DNA of 64,000 nucleotides from Erinaceus europaeus (GCF_950295315.1 NC_080162.1:72757729-72821728); one strand, 5' to 3'. Positions 10,560 through 21,969 are shown, counted from the stretch's first letter. Translations and numbers: made by a program. The notes: generated by a model from the letters alone, not told the origin.

Positions 10560-11055
10560 CCTTTGACCCATCTTCATGTTAGCTATTGGGCTCAGGCAAA
10601 AATTAGTAAAGTCATGGGCCTCTTAGAATATACCTAAAATAGACCTACTAATTTTTTCCAAAACAGAGACCTCAAATCTCACCTGCTATATTCATCATAC
10701 CTTTAGGTTCTAGATTATTAAATAATTTTTTCTTCTTTATATATTAATGCTTTTTCAGACACCGAGTTACAAATGCTACCATGATGCCATCCTGACTTCC
10801 CTGGGCAGTTGACCTCACTAATGTACCCTGGAACTCCACCTCTCCAGAGCCCTGCCCCACTAGGGAAAGAGAGAGACAGGCTGGGAGTATGGATCAACCT
10901 ACCAACACCCATGTTCAGTGGAGAAGCAATTGTAGAAGTCAGACCTTCTACCTTCTACACCCCATAATTATTCTGGGTCCGTATTCCCAGAGAGATAAAT
11001 AATAGGAAAGCTTCCAGTGGAGGGGATGGGATATGGAACCCTGGTAGTGGGAAAT
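10560..11055 (+). mobile_element. 'cccaccacc' retroposon, left half
   Basis: GCCTCTTAGAATATACCTAA, CACTAGGGAAAGAGAGAGAC, GGGAGTATGGATCAACC. Interrupted by the solo LTR; continues at 11694. Confidence 0.8.
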
Positions 11056-11687
11056 TGTGGGCTCACTCTGGGTCCCCCATCCCCTTGGCCAGCAGAAGCA
11101 AGAGTCAGAGTGGCCCCCTGGGAGTCCTGGGGTAGCTCTGTGTGTCGAGGGCAAGTGCTAAGAGAGACAAGCAGTCATCTCTGTGAGAACCTCAGTGGGA
11201 CAACTCATTTATTGGGGGGAAAGGAAGGCAAATATACCCATTGCTCAGGGGGAAGATTGAGGTAATTATTAACCAAAACACAGAGCAACACAATGCATAG
11301 TCACATTTTGACCTATAGACCTACAGATCACAAGTAAAAGGGTTTGATCACAAGCTTCACAATGTATATTTTTCCAGAGGTAGACTGCAAGCACTTTAGG
11401 ACTGGAGAGGGGGATGGAGGGAAGGGAAGCAGCTGAGCAACCAGGGTGTTTGCTGTGGGTTTTTAGGTTAGCCATGCACAGTAATTTATGCTCTTTGTTT
11501 AAAAAGGGAGGAAGGGTGGCATGTGTAGAGAGGCGCCCACATCCAGGGATCCAAATAATAAATTCCAGAGGTCAGGAGGGACCTGCCACAGCTCAACCTG
11601 CAGTGGGGGAGGGCCTGGGGTCTACCGCTCAGACTCTCATGGAAACAGTGGCCTGGACTTTCCAGATAGTGGGCCCAGCCCCCAACA
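11056..11687 (-). mobile_element. Solo LTR of an ERVK/IAP-like endogenous retrovirus
   Basis: The 632-bp block starts TGTGGGCTCAC and ends CCCCCAACA on the + strand and is flanked on both sides by the 6-bp repeat GGAAAT (11050-11055, 11688-11693). Read on the minus strand it starts TGTTGGGGGCTGGGCCC, like class II LTRs, and has AATAAA (11208-11213). The 6-bp target duplication is typical of ERV class II. It splits a retroposon whose two halves (10560-11055 and 11694-11775) rejoin cleanly. No internal retroviral sequence is left. Confidence 0.82.
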
Positions 11688-11693
11688 GGAAAT

Positions 11694-11778
11694 GTGTGAA
11701 ATTTTACTCCTCTTATCCTGTGGTTTTGTTCATATTTGCTTTTTTTTTATTTTGTAAATAAATAAATAAATAAATACT
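11694..11778 (+). mobile_element. 'cccaccacc' retroposon, right half and A-tail
   Basis: TTTTACTCCTCTTATCCTGTG to the (AAAT)n tail; completes the copy cut by the LTR. Confidence 0.78.
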
Positions 11779-11779
11779 A

Positions 11780-11925
11780 GGGCCAAGTGGTGGAACACCT
11801 GATTAAGTGCACACATTACAGTGTGCAAAGACCCAGGTTCAAGCCCCTGGTCCCCATCTGAAAGGGGAAAACTTCACAAGTAGTGAAACAGGGCTGCAGG
11901 TCTCTTTTTCTCTCTCTCCAGAGTC
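11780..11925 (+). mobile_element. SINE type I, short variant
   Basis: GGGCCAAGTGGTGGAACACC, CAGGTTCAAGCCCCTGG, GTGAAACAGGGCTGCAGG, CT-rich end. Confidence 0.8.
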
Positions 11926-11929
11926 CCTC

Positions 11930-12370
11930 AATCCAAGTGTCCATTTTTATTCCAGTACCACATAGTGACACACTATTTTGTCTACTATTGCTTTGTAGTA
12001 TAGACTAAAATTGGAGAGCATGAGGCCTCTGTTTGTTTTCCTGTTTTTATCAAAAGTACTATGCTATTCATGGGTTTTTGTGCTTCCACACAAATTTTTG
12101 GACAAATTTTTCAATTCCTTCGAAAAAAAAATGCTATTGACATTGATACAGATTACACTGAAACTGGAGATAGTTTTTGGTAGAATTTTAGTAATGCTAT
12201 TCTTCAGTCCAGGAAGAAGGTCTGTTCTTTGGTTTCTGTGTGTCATTCTCTATTTCTTTTAACAATATCCTATAGTTTTCCATACAAAGATCTTTCACCT
12301 CCCTTATGAGATTCACCCCAAGCTATTTTGTCTTTTCGGCCAAGTTTTCCTTCTGATTAAACCCCATGTG
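11930..12370 (-). mobile_element. L1 ORF2 fragment
   Basis: Reverse of L1 ORF2: CTATTGCTTTGTAGTATAGA, GCATGAGGCCTCTGTTTG, CTTTCACCTCCCTTATGAG. Lies about 450 bp before the unit B V exon. Confidence 0.7.
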
Positions 12371-12814
12371 CATGGAGAGCTCTATACCTCAAGTGTCCAG
12401 ATGATGGAGTAGATTCATCACAAGCATGTGATCTCTGTGGAAGAGATTTCCCACAAAAATATATATCCCACAAAAACCCATCAACCACTTCTGCTCACAA
12501 TCAGTGGTCTAACGAAACTCACAGTCCACCAAAGCGTTCACCCAGTGAAAGTGCAGTCATTTTAGAGTAGACAGCCAGAAACAGTTGGTGAAGACAGACA
12601 CTCAAAAAGAGTTTAGTCATTCAGACATTCTCTGTCACATTATCTACCCTCTAGATGTCTCAGTTTCCTCATTGGTAATAGGATCTCAAATACAGGTTCA
12701 TTTCAAGCTTCTTTGTGGTGATTCAAGGGGTTGAGTTTATGTTGTAGTATGCACTGATAAGCATTTGAGGAAACTTACTCACAAGGATGAATATCTAATT
12801 GTGTTTCCCTTCAG

Positions 12815-13168
12815 AAGTAGCAAGTGAGGAGCTTCAGGTGACCCAGCCTGAGAAGTCGCTGTCAGTCACAGCTGGAGAGATAGTCACTCTCCTCTGGACC
12901 ATGACCTTTGTGCTCCCTGTGGGGGATGTCAGGTGGTTCAGGGGCACAGAGCCAGGCCAGAAGGAAATATATAGTTTCAAATATGGCCACAATCCCCGAG
13001 TAACAAGTGTATCAGGTGTCAGAAAGAGAGACAACATGAACTTTTCCATCCGTATCAGTAACGTCACCCCAGCAGATGCCAGTGTCTACTACTGTGTGAA
13101 GTTCCAGAAAGGGAGGTCTCATGACGTGGAGATTAAGTCTGGACCAGGCACCCAGCTCACCATGAGTG
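12815..13168 (+). pseudogene. Unit B: SIRP V-set exon with B-strand Cys changed to Trp
   Basis: 118 codons, acceptor CTTCAG|AA and donor GAGTG|GTAAGT, phase 1, no stops. It begins EVASEELQVTQPEKS and has [28 protein letters not shown] and GTQLTM. The codon at 12895-12897 is TGG (Trp) where unit D has TGC: the text reads TLLWTM instead of TLPCTV. The V-domain disulfide therefore cannot form. Since the D2 exon of the same unit is frame-shifted and I find no leader or D3, I call the unit a pseudogene, although this exon is open. Confidence 0.85.
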
Positions 13169-13374
13169 GTAAGTACCATATGCGCTCCTTCATTTTTCTT
13201 TGTATCTGATTTTAACACCTAACCCACTCATTTTATTAGAGTAATGTTTGATCTCCTGTACATACAAGGAGACACTGAGATTCAAAGATACAATACAGAT
13301 AACCCTAAATGACTGATCTTATAAATGTTTGGCTCCACCCTTCATTGCACATGAGCTCTTGACTAGCCTTTTTC

Positions 13375-13658
13375 TTTTTTTTTTAATTTTATTTATTTAT
13401 TTTACCTTCTGTTGCCCTTGTTGTTTTTATTGTTGTTGTAGTTACTATTGTTGTCGTCGTTGTTAGATAGGACAGAGAGAAATGGAGAAAGATGGGGAAG
13501 ACTGAGGGGGGAGAGAAAGATAGACACCTATAGACCTGCTTCACTGCCTGTGAAGCGATTCCCCTGCAGGTGGGGAGCTGGGGGCTCAAACCGGATCCTT
13601 ATGCAGGTCTTTGTGCTTCGCACGAGTGCTTAACCCACTGAGCTACCACCCAACTCCT
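13375..13658 (-). mobile_element. SINE type I
   Basis: GTTGCCCTTGTTG, TAGATAGGACAGAGAG, GAAGCGATTCCCCTGCAGG, GAGCTACCACCCAACTCC. About 200 bp after the V exon donor of unit B. Confidence 0.9.
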
Positions 13659-14844
13659 GACTAGTCTTTTTCTATTAAGCTTGCAACATAAATGGCACAC
13701 AATGTACTCCCTCAGAGACTGGTGGGAGAGCTAAAACTGTGAGTGGGGTTCAGCCCAAGGTCAGTCTCCCAAGACACTCTGAATGAATGGTAACTGATGA
13801 CAGCATCTCAGTATCTTGATCCTCCAGGGTTGGTGAGGCTGCTATGGTTTCTATGACTGTCTTCAAAATATTTGAAGAGTTTTAGAAAGTCAATTCATTG
13901 TTTTAAAAGGCAAATATTTGCTCTCTGGAGACTGTTACAAAAGATGCTGAGTAATAATATACAGTTTAAAGATACTCTATTGCACTCTTACAGAAATACT
14001 GTCCTCAGTGTGAATTTAATAACCATTAAGAAATGAGATTCAGGAAAACAACTTAATTATATATTACACTGATTTGCTGAGTGCATAGCCTAGGTTTGAG
14101 CATGGCCTCCATCAAAACTGAAAGAAGCTTCAGTGCTGTAATTTCTTTCCCCTTCTCTATCTCACTTTTCTAACAAAAACAAAGAAAACAAAGAGTAGCC
14201 CAGAACAGTAGATCCCTGGAGATGAAAAAGGAAAAGAAACAAAAAGGAAAAAAAAAAAAAAGAAAAAAAGAAAAGAAAAACGTCTTTTTCAGTTTTTTAA
14301 TACTCAGTGATCTTTAGCTTCAATCTAAATCTGACCCAAGATAACTCAGATTCAGAAAGACATTTTTGGGGAAGGGAAAATGCTTCCATGGCCTGAATTC
14401 CTCTCCCTGAAACCCCCTGTGGGAGAGATGCCTGCCATATATTTCACAGACAAGGATCCAGGAGGTATAGGGTCACATGTAACTGGCAATTTGGCTCCAG
14501 CATCCATGAGGACCTGATGTATCAGGGCTTCCCTCATTCACTCCTATAAACACTTTCTCAAGATTTGGTAAGGTGTTTAGGCGAGGCCTGCTAGGGAAAG
14601 TTAATATAAAGTGAGACCAAATGGTATCTTTGTTCCCAGGCCCAGATTCATGAAAATGCTTCCACAGAGCAAAGAAGCCGGACTCTGAACTCAGGCCTGG
14701 AGTTCCCTGTCGCTCTGTCCCTGACTCAAAGTTCAGTTCTGAGGACATCTGTATCCTTCTCCCTCCTCCCCCACCCTCCCTGTAAGCGAGAATGATGGCA
14801 CATGCTCCTAGTATTAATAGGAAGATTTTAAAAATATTCATTTT
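13659..14844. other. Unit B intron between V and D2
   Basis: No exon seen. There is an A-rich run near 14240-14280, and GGGAGGGTGGGGGAGGAGGG-type purine bias in reverse at 14755-14780. Confidence 0.4.
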
Positions 14845-15036
14845 TATTTTATTGGATAGAGGCATAGAGAAATTGAGACGGGAAAGATAGAAAGGAATAA
14901 AGAAACAGAGACATCTGCAGCACTATTTCACTGCTCTTGAAGCTTTCCCCCTGCGGGTGAAGACTGGGGACTGAGCCTGGGTCATTGTGCATAGTAACAT
15001 GTACGTTTAACCAGGTGCACCACCGCCTGACTCCTC
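14845..15036 (-). mobile_element. SINE type I, short variant
   Basis: TTATTGGATAGAGGCATAGAG, GCAGCACTATTTCACTG, CACCACCGCCTGACTCC. It ends about 80 bp before the D2 exon of unit B. Confidence 0.8.
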
Positions 15037-15116
15037 TTAGTAGGAAGATTTTTAAAGAATTAACTTAATATGTTAACAGCGACCATGGTTACTGTGTATC
15101 TTTACTCCTTTTGTAG

Positions 15117-15423
15117 CCAAACCCTCTCCCCCAGTGGTCCAAGGCCCTGTAGTAAGGGCCACACCTGGGCAGAGAGTGAGCTTCACCTGTAAGACCCATG
15201 GCTTCTCCCCCAGAAACATCAGCCTGAAATGGTTCAAAAATGGGAACGAGCTCCCAGCCTCCCACACAGACATAGAACCAGAGGAGAGTGACGTGTCCTA
15301 CAGCGTGTCCAGCACACCTGAGGTGACCCTAGCTCCGAGGGATGTGCGCTCCCAGGTCATTTGTGAGGTGACCCACATCACCCTGATGGGGGGCCCTCCT
15401 ATTCGTGGGAGTGCCAGTCTGAG
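15117..15423 (+). pseudogene. Unit B: SIRP D2 (C1-set) exon with 14-nt deletion near the donor
   Basis: Acceptor TTGTAG|CC; the frame reads AKPSPPVVQGP, then [19 protein letters not shown] and [10 protein letters not shown]. The last part of the exon lacks 14 nt found in unit D (the piece coding LSQTIR). The only near donor is GAG|GTGGAG at 15424, which leaves 307 nt, so splicing to a phase-1 exon would shift the frame. Without splicing, the frame runs on to a stop at 15527-15529 and ends in the hydrophobic stretch PLFLKLLLLVLNCF. Confidence 0.85.
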
Positions 15424-15945
15424 GTGGAGGACCCACAATGTCTGCCCAAGTTTCACCTCTCCCTGCATGATCCTCCAAGCCTACCCCCTCTTCCTCAAGC
15501 TTTTGCTCCTGGTCTTGAATTGCTTCTGAAATCGAAATCCCAGCAGTCTTTTTTTCCTGAATTTGTTGGTCACTCACTCATGTGTTCATGGCAGGTGCAG
15601 GTGAACATGTTCTACCAGCCAAGCTTATGCTAGATAGTTTCACTGACTTTACAAATACCAGCTCCAACTACTGAGTGCCTACTGTAACCATAACCCCAAG
15701 TGCTAAGAAAATTCACTTCTTTTGCTACAGTTATCATGTTCCCATTGTGGTAGGACTGGACTGTGCTTGTAGATTTTACTCATATTACTTATTACTCATA
15801 TTACTGGAGGCACCAGTCCTCCAGCACCTACTGTGTGCCTGACACTGTGCTTAGTGAGTTCACTTATTTACAAAGTTTCCAGTGTTTGTACGCCTGCTGT
15901 ACATCTAGTCCTGTCTAAGTGACTCCCTTGCTGTGGGGAGGGAGG
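15424..15945 (+). other. Unit B intron after D2, paralogous to 59920-60410
   Basis: CCAGTCCTCCAGCACCTACTG and CTTGCTGTGG match the intron before D3 of unit D (CAGTTCTCCAGCACCTGCTG, CTTGCTGTGG). The match stops at about 15946, where a retroposon fragment begins and where the D3 exon would be due about 90 bp later. Confidence 0.6.
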
Positions 15946-16172
15946 TATGGGGTGCAGCCAATCAGCAGATGCAATATTATTTGATAAGAATTGGGTGAAG
16001 CATACAGGAAAGTGGGCCCTACCATAGGGTCCCAGGACTGGGGGAAGTTTAGGCTCTATAGTGGAAATGTGAGGTTTCTGCTGTCTTAGAGTTCAAGAAG
16101 ACAATGGATAGTTATTCTTATCATCACATTATTTGGTAATTCGGTTAGCTTTGAAAAGTTCCTTTGTTAGAC
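15946..16172 (+). mobile_element. 'cccaccacc' retroposon, 5' part only
   Basis: CAGATGCAATATTATTTGATA, GGTCCCAGGACTGGGGGAAG, TGCTGTCTTAGAGTTC. Same block as 30240-30458, 46917-47157 and 50100-50360. It replaces the D3 region of unit B. Confidence 0.7.
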
Positions 16173-16174
16173 AA

Positions 16175-16319
16175 TCTTTTTTTAATTATTATTTTTTTTC
16201 TTTTAACTAGAGCACAGCTCTGGCTTGTGGTAGTGCTAGGGAATGGAACCTAAGAAATCAAGCTTTAGGCATTAAAATCTTTTTGCATAACCATTATGCT
16301 ATGTCCCCAGCCCTCTGCT
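16175..16319 (-). mobile_element. SINE type III
   Basis: GAGCACAGCTCTGGCTTGTG, TAACCATTATGCTATGTCCC. Confidence 0.75.
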
Positions 16320-16579
16320 CCTGTTTCTTTTCCTAGCAGTGGTAACATTCATCACTCATGCAGACACCTTCTCCTTGTTCTCCAATCTCTAGGTCTCTAG
16401 TCCATCCTGGACTTCCATCTGCATCAGTAGCATCACCCAGTTTGCTCAGCATCTGCTGTCTACAAATTCCTTGAACATGAACTTTAAATCTAGACCCAGG
16501 TACATGAGTGGCCATGACTCATTAGATTGAACCTCCTTTGTCTCCTAACTATGGGCTAGCAACAATCAGAACTTCTCAC

Positions 16580-16890
16580 CAGGAGCCGGGCGGTAGCGTA
16601 GCGGGTTAAGCGCAGGTGGCACTAAGCGCAAGGACCGCATGAGGTTCACGGTTCGAGCCCCCGGCTCCCCACCTGCAGGGGAGTCGCTTCACAGGCGGTG
16701 AAGCAGATCTGCAGGTGTCTGTCTTTCTCTCCTCCTCTCTGTCTTCCCCTCCTCTCTCCATTTCTCTCTGTCCTATCCAACAACGATGACATCAACTACA
16801 ACAACAATAACTACAACAACAACAACAAAAAAAAGACAACAAGGGCAACAAAAGGGAAGATAAATAAAATTACAAAAAAAAAATAAAAAA
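16580..16890 (+). mobile_element. SINE type I, full length, little diverged
   Basis: GAGCCGGGCGGTAGCGTAGC head, GGTTCGAGCCCCCGGCTCCC, GGAGTCGCTTCACAGGCGG, then (ACAACA) and A-tail. CpG sites are kept, so it is young. Confidence 0.93.
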
Positions 16891-17159
16891 AAGAACTTCT
16901 CATCACACATTTACTTTTTATAAGTTTCAGTCCATCTATCATCTTTCCTGTTTCAACAACACCATGTGTTTTGTGTTTTACAAGGACTCGGAAACAATGA
17001 GGGATATGGGGGCTGCTGTGTGAAGACTAGGTGACTAAGCGTAAGCAAAGTAACTTTACAACTAACATGTGCTAATTACTAACACATATTCATAATTTCC
17101 TTAATATCATCTAAAATGTCATATATATATTCAACTTTTCAAAATTTCTCTTATAGCTG

Positions 17160-17465
17160 TTTTTGTTGTTTTTTTAAATATTTATTTATTCCCTTTTGTT
17201 GTCATTGTTTTATTGTTGTAATTATTTTTGTTGTTGTTATTGATGTCATTGTTGGAAAGGACAGAGAGAAATGGAGAGAGGAGGGGAAGACAGAGAGGAG
17301 GAGAGAAAGATAGACACCTGCAGACCTGCTTCACCATTTGTGAAGTGACTCCCCTGCAGGTGGGGAGTCAGAGGCTCCAGCTGGGATCCTTATGTGGTCC
17401 TTGTGCTTTGTGCCACCTGGAGGTATGTGCGCTTAACCCACTGCACTACCGCCCGACTCTCTTAT
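17160..17465 (-). mobile_element. SINE type I
   Basis: TTGGAAAGGACAGAGAGAAATG, CACCTGCAGACCTGCTTCACC, GCACTACCGCCCGACTC; duplication of CTTATAGCTGTTTT on both sides (17151 and 17460 areas). Confidence 0.9.
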
Positions 17466-17522
17466 AGCTGTTTTATAGTTTTAATTCTTCTGTGAGTGTT
17501 GGTTGAGTCATCCTGTGAAAAC

Positions 17523-17627
17523 ATCTTTTTTAATTTAATTTTAATTTTCTATTTATAAAAAGGAAACATTGACTAAACCAGAGGATAAGAGGGGTACAAC
17601 TTCACACAATTCCCACCACCAGACTGT
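17523..17627 (-). mobile_element. 'cccaccacc' retroposon, 3' end only
   Basis: TTTATAAAAAGGAAACATTG, CACAATTCCCACCACCAGA; about 100 bp; CTGTGAAAACATCTT repeats on both sides as target duplication. Confidence 0.78.
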
Positions 17628-17654
17628 GAAAACATCTTAAGATTATTTTTCTTT

Positions 17655-17962
17655 TCTTTTTAATTTTTTAAATATTTTATTTATTTTCCCTTTTGTTGCC
17701 TTCGTTTTTTATTATTGTTGTAGTTATTATTGTTGTTGTTATTGATGTTGTCATTGTTAGATAGGACAGAGAGAAATGGAGAGAGGAGAGGAAGACAGAG
17801 AGGGGGAGAGAAAGATATACACCTGCAGGCCTGCTTCATCATCTGTGAAGCGACTCCCCTGCAGGTGGGAAGCCGGGGGCTGGAACCAAGATTCTTAGTT
17901 GGTCCTTACACTTAATGCTACGTGCGCTCAACCTGCTACGCTGCACTACCATCTGACTCCCT
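17655..17962 (-). mobile_element. SINE type I
   Basis: GTTAGATAGGACAGAGAGAAA, GAAGCGACTCCCCTGCAGG, TGCACTACCATCTGACTCCC. Confidence 0.88.
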
Positions 17963-18621
17963 TAAAATGATTTTTCAGGAGTTGTAATATCACTAGTCTA
18001 ATGTTATTGATAGCTTAAATTAGGCATCTCAAATGGGCAAATTATTAGATTGTGCTTTTTGTGGCTTTTGTTCTGTTTTCTCCTCATTTTCATCTATGGT
18101 TTGTAGTACTGCTCAGAATATCCCTTTCTTATTCTTTTGTTGCCTGCAAAGTCTGTCGTGACACTTTCATTCCTAATAGTGCAAACATGTCATTTATCCT
18201 TTTTCCTTAGTTAGACTCATTAGATGTTTTCAATTTTATTGATCCTTAACAAACTTCTTTCCTTTGAATGGGGTTCTCAATCATTTCTCTGTTTCCAATT
18301 AATTGGTTTTTGTTTGTTTGTTTGTTTGTTTGTTTTTACTGCATATAGAATAATTGTTGACCATATGTTCTGGCGTTTAATTCAGGGTCTCTATTCTGCT
18401 GTGTCGGCTGAAATGTCTATTGTGTGACTACTATGATGTTTATATTGCTGTCCTTTTGTAGTTTTTTTTTTTTTTGAAATCTGGAAGCATGTTGTTGATT
18501 TCTAGTTTCATAACATTGTAGTCAGAGAAGATAGTTTCCATGATTTTATTTTTCTATATGTGTCTTGTGTCTTATAAAATTTATCTTGGAGAGTGTTCCA
18601 AGTGCACTTGAGAAGAAGGTG

Positions 18622-18769
18622 TACTGGGGCCAGGTGGTGGCGCACCTGTTTGAGCACACATTACAATGCACATTTTAGAGTTTGAGCCCCTGGTTCCCAC
18701 CTGCAAAGGGAAAGCTTTGCAAATGATGAAGCTGTGCTGCAGGTGAATCTCTCCCCCCCCACACACACA

Positions 18770-18805
<36 letters not shown>

Positions 18806-18870
18806 GCCCCTCTTGATTTCTGGTTGTCTCTATCCAATAAATAAATAAAGATAATACAAAAACATTAAAA
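18622..18870 (+). mobile_element. SINE type I short variant with (CA)n and (CT)n runs
   Basis: GGGGCCAGGTGGTGGCGCACC, GAGTTTGAGCCCCTGG; microsatellite at 18761-18802; A-tail. Confidence 0.82.
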
Positions 18871-19211
18871 GGAAGAATGTGTATTGAGTAGAATGTTCTG
18901 TATATTAAGTCCATTTATTCTGATGTGTGGTTCAATTTCAAAGTTTCCTTGTTGATTTTCTTTCTGGATGATCTACTGAATATTTTTTGTTACTAGTTTG
19001 TTATTATAGTTCCCTATAATTATCATATTGTCTATTTTTCTCTTAATATCTGCAGTTAATTGTTTGTACATATCAAGGTCTTGTGTATAAGGAAGTAAAA
19101 AGCATGTATATTTGTGATTATCTCCCCCTTAATCATTACATAATTTAATTTTTTGTAGTTATTACCTTTCTTGACTTGAAATTTATTTTGCCTGATTAAA
19201 GTATGTTTATC

Positions 19212-19500
19212 CCAGGGGTCTGGGTGGTAGTGCATGCGGTTAAGCACATATAGTGTGAAGGACAAGGATCCTGGTTTGAGCCCCCGGCTCCCCACCTGTA
19301 GGGGCGTTGCCTCACAAACAGTGAAGCAGGTCTGCAGGTGTCTTTCTCTTTCCTTTGTCTTCCCCTCCTCTCGCAACTTCTCTCTGTCCTATCCAGCAAC
19401 AACAAGCATAACAAAATAGGAAAAAATGGCCTCCACGGGCAGTGGATTTGTAGTGCGGGCACTGAGCCCCAGTGATAACCCTGGAGGGAAAGAAAAAAAA
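19212..19500 (+). mobile_element. SINE type I, GGATTTGTA-tail variant
   Basis: GTCTGGGTGGTAGTGCATGC, GTTTGAGCCCCCGGCTCCCC, GCAGTGGATTTGTAGTGC, GATAACCCTGGAGGG. Confidence 0.85.
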
Positions 19501-19854
19501 AAGAATATGTTTATTCTCAGCTTTTGTTTCTGTTTGCTTGTAATGTCATCTTCTACCATTTTACTTTGAGAATAGATATGTTTTTAGAATAGAAATGAGT
19601 TTCCTGCAGGCAAAGTTGGCCTTGCTTGCTTGCCTTATTTATCCATTTATTTATTTAGTTAGTTATATCTACTCTATTCCTTCTGACTGGTAAGTTCAAT
19701 GTTTTTAGCCTTAGGGTGTTCATTGGTATGTAAGCATTTACTACTGCCATTTAAATTTTGCCTTTGTTTATTTGCCCTCCTTTGTTTCTTTTTTTTTTTT
19801 CCTTCTATTTTGTCCTCCTGGTGAATTGAGGTTTCCTATGATGATTTTCTCAGT

Positions 19855-20440
19855 CTCATCCCTTTTTATTTTTATTAGTGATTTAATAATGATGAACAAG
19901 ATTGTAAAATAATAGGGGTACAATTCCCACCACCAAGTTCCATGTCCTATCCCTTCCATTGGAAGGTTCCTTATTCTTCATCCCTCTGGGAATATAGACC
20001 AAAGATATTTATGGGGTGCAGAAGGTGGAAGGTCTGGCTTTTGTAATTGCTTCTCCACTGAACATGGATGTTGGCAGGTTGATCCATATCCCCAGCCTGT
20101 TTCTATCTTTCCCTTGTGTAGTAGGGCTCTGGAGAGATGAAGAATCAGAACACATTGGTGAGGCTGTCTGCCCAGGAAGTCAGGATGGTGTCATGGTAGC
20201 ATCTGCAATTTGGTGGCTGAAAGGCAGTAAGATATAAAGCAGGACACATTGCTTAATAAACAGGAACCCAAAGGTAGGAATAGAGCAAATGAAATTGGGG
20301 TTCTTAATGTAGGAAGAAGCTAGGAATTCTATTTTAGGTATTTTCCAAGGGGCCCATGACTTTAGTAATTTTTACCTGAGCCTGATAGCTAGCATGCAGG
20401 GAAGGTGATGCCAGAGTTTAGAACAAGGCTAGTATCTCTG
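19855..20440 (-). mobile_element. 'cccaccacc' retroposon, older member
   Basis: TTATTAGTGATTTAATAATG, AATTCCCACCACCAAGTTCC, CTCTGGGAATATAGACC, AAGGGGCCCATGACTTTAG. Confidence 0.72.
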
Positions 20441-20929
20441 CTCCAGATTTGTACTTTGTGCCTATGATCATTTTTACATGAAATATCATATAGATAAAAT
20501 AGGGTTCTTTATGTTTATAGCAATTTCTATTCCTTTTCCTATACAGTCATGTATTACATAATGATGCTTTAGTGAGAGGTTTCTTGTACATAATTTTATT
20601 GTCTATTGATGAAGTAATCAGCACACTGTCAGAGCACTTTACTCAGTCAGCAGCCTCATGCATTTCATGCTTACCACATCATCATTTCACATTTAATCTT
20701 GATTTAATATCACACTGTGTTCAATGAAATGTTTTATGTAAAATTCATGGTCACTGCTGAGATAGACTAAGAATGAATTTATCAGAACACAGAATCTTCA
20801 TCATGCAAAGCAAGACTATAAAATTTCAGTCATTTTATACTTCCTCTTTTATATTTTCACCACAATTTTACTTTTTTATACTGTGATTTTGATGCATATC
20901 ATAGTAGTTATAGATATTTTAATGCTTTC
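20441..20929. other. No gene; possible old DNA-transposon or LTR debris
   Basis: ACAGTCATGTATTACATAATG is a motif I associate with old interspersed repeats, but I cannot name the family. Confidence 0.3.
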
Positions 20930-21480
20930 CCCCCTGTAATCGATATACTATGATTAGGGGTTTGACAAATATTTAGAAAAAGATTTGCCACAATCTGTTA
21001 CCTTTTTAGAAATTTTTGTACTTCCATTCTTTTGCTTTAACTTGAAGAACTTTTTTTCCCTCCCCAATATCTCCTGTAAGGAAGATCTGTTGAGGGTAAA
21101 CTCCCTCAGCTTTTGTTTGAAAGCTTTTTATTTCACTTTCATATATGAAGAATAACTGCCAGGAAGTATATTCTTGACTGGCAGTTTTATTTTTCTGCTA
21201 ATGTCCTAAGGGGGTACCTTTGTAGGTTATTGTCTTTTCTAAGACCACCTTTAATATCTTCTTTGTCAGCTTCAATATAATGTGTTTTGGAGAAGATCTT
21301 TATGCATTGAGACAGATGTTTTATTAGTTTCATGGACTTTTATATCTAGTTTTTCTACCTGACTTGGAAAGTTCTCAGCCATTATTTAAGAACATTCTCT
21401 GCTCCATTTTCTCTCTCTAAGATATCCATTCTCCTTAAGTTGCCTTTTCTAATGGAGTAAAAGACTTTCAAAGGCTTTCA
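20930..21480 (-). mobile_element. Old L1 fragment (5' region), low certainty
   Basis: ATTCTTGACTGGCAGTTTTAT and GAAAGTTCTCAGCCATTATT recall the reverse of an old L1 5' region. The same kind of text returns at 61790-61960 and 63730-64000. Confidence 0.45.
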
Positions 21481-21969
21481 TTATTAAAAAAAAAATCTTA
21501 GTTATTTCACAATGTGAAATTTCACCTGGTCATGGTCTACTGCAGCAGAGCCAAAGACTCTAAAGGTAGGAAGCAGGAGAGATTGAGAGGGCATGAAGAC
21601 CCAGCACATGATGGTGATGAACTTCTGTTCATGATGGGTGTGACACCTGTTATGGGGAGATAAGCCACTGTACTTGTGTAACAATGGCTGTCTTATAGAT
21701 TGTTATTTATCCCAGTAAAGCCATTTGTGAAACAAATTACATATTGCTACTCTCCTGAGTAAAGGTAATTCTGAGTAGCTCTATTTCTACACTTAGGTTC
21801 ACTGGTTTTCTCTTCATATCATCTGCTCAATTCCCTCTACATTCTAATATATTTTTCACCTCATTTGTTGAGTTCTTCAGCTCTAAAATTTCTGGTTAGT
21901 TCTTTTTGTGAGTTCTGTATCCTTGGTAAAGCACACTTCTGTTCAGTAATTTTATCCCAGTGATTATTA

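Larger units (their letters stand above)
17965..19850 (-). mobile_element. L1 ORF2 region, old, broken by SINEs
   Basis: Pieces read as reverse L1 ORF2: TTTTCAATTTTATTGATCC, CATAACATTGTAGTCAGAGA, GAGTGTTCCAAGTGCACTTG, GATTTTCTTTCTGGATGATC. Interrupted by SINEs at 18622 and 19212. Confidence 0.65.

Noticed and set aside
16580..16660. tRNA-like sequence with A and B box motifs
   Set aside because: It is the head of a SINE; it has no cloverleaf with a proper acceptor stem and is followed by the SINE body. No true tRNA gene was found in the window.
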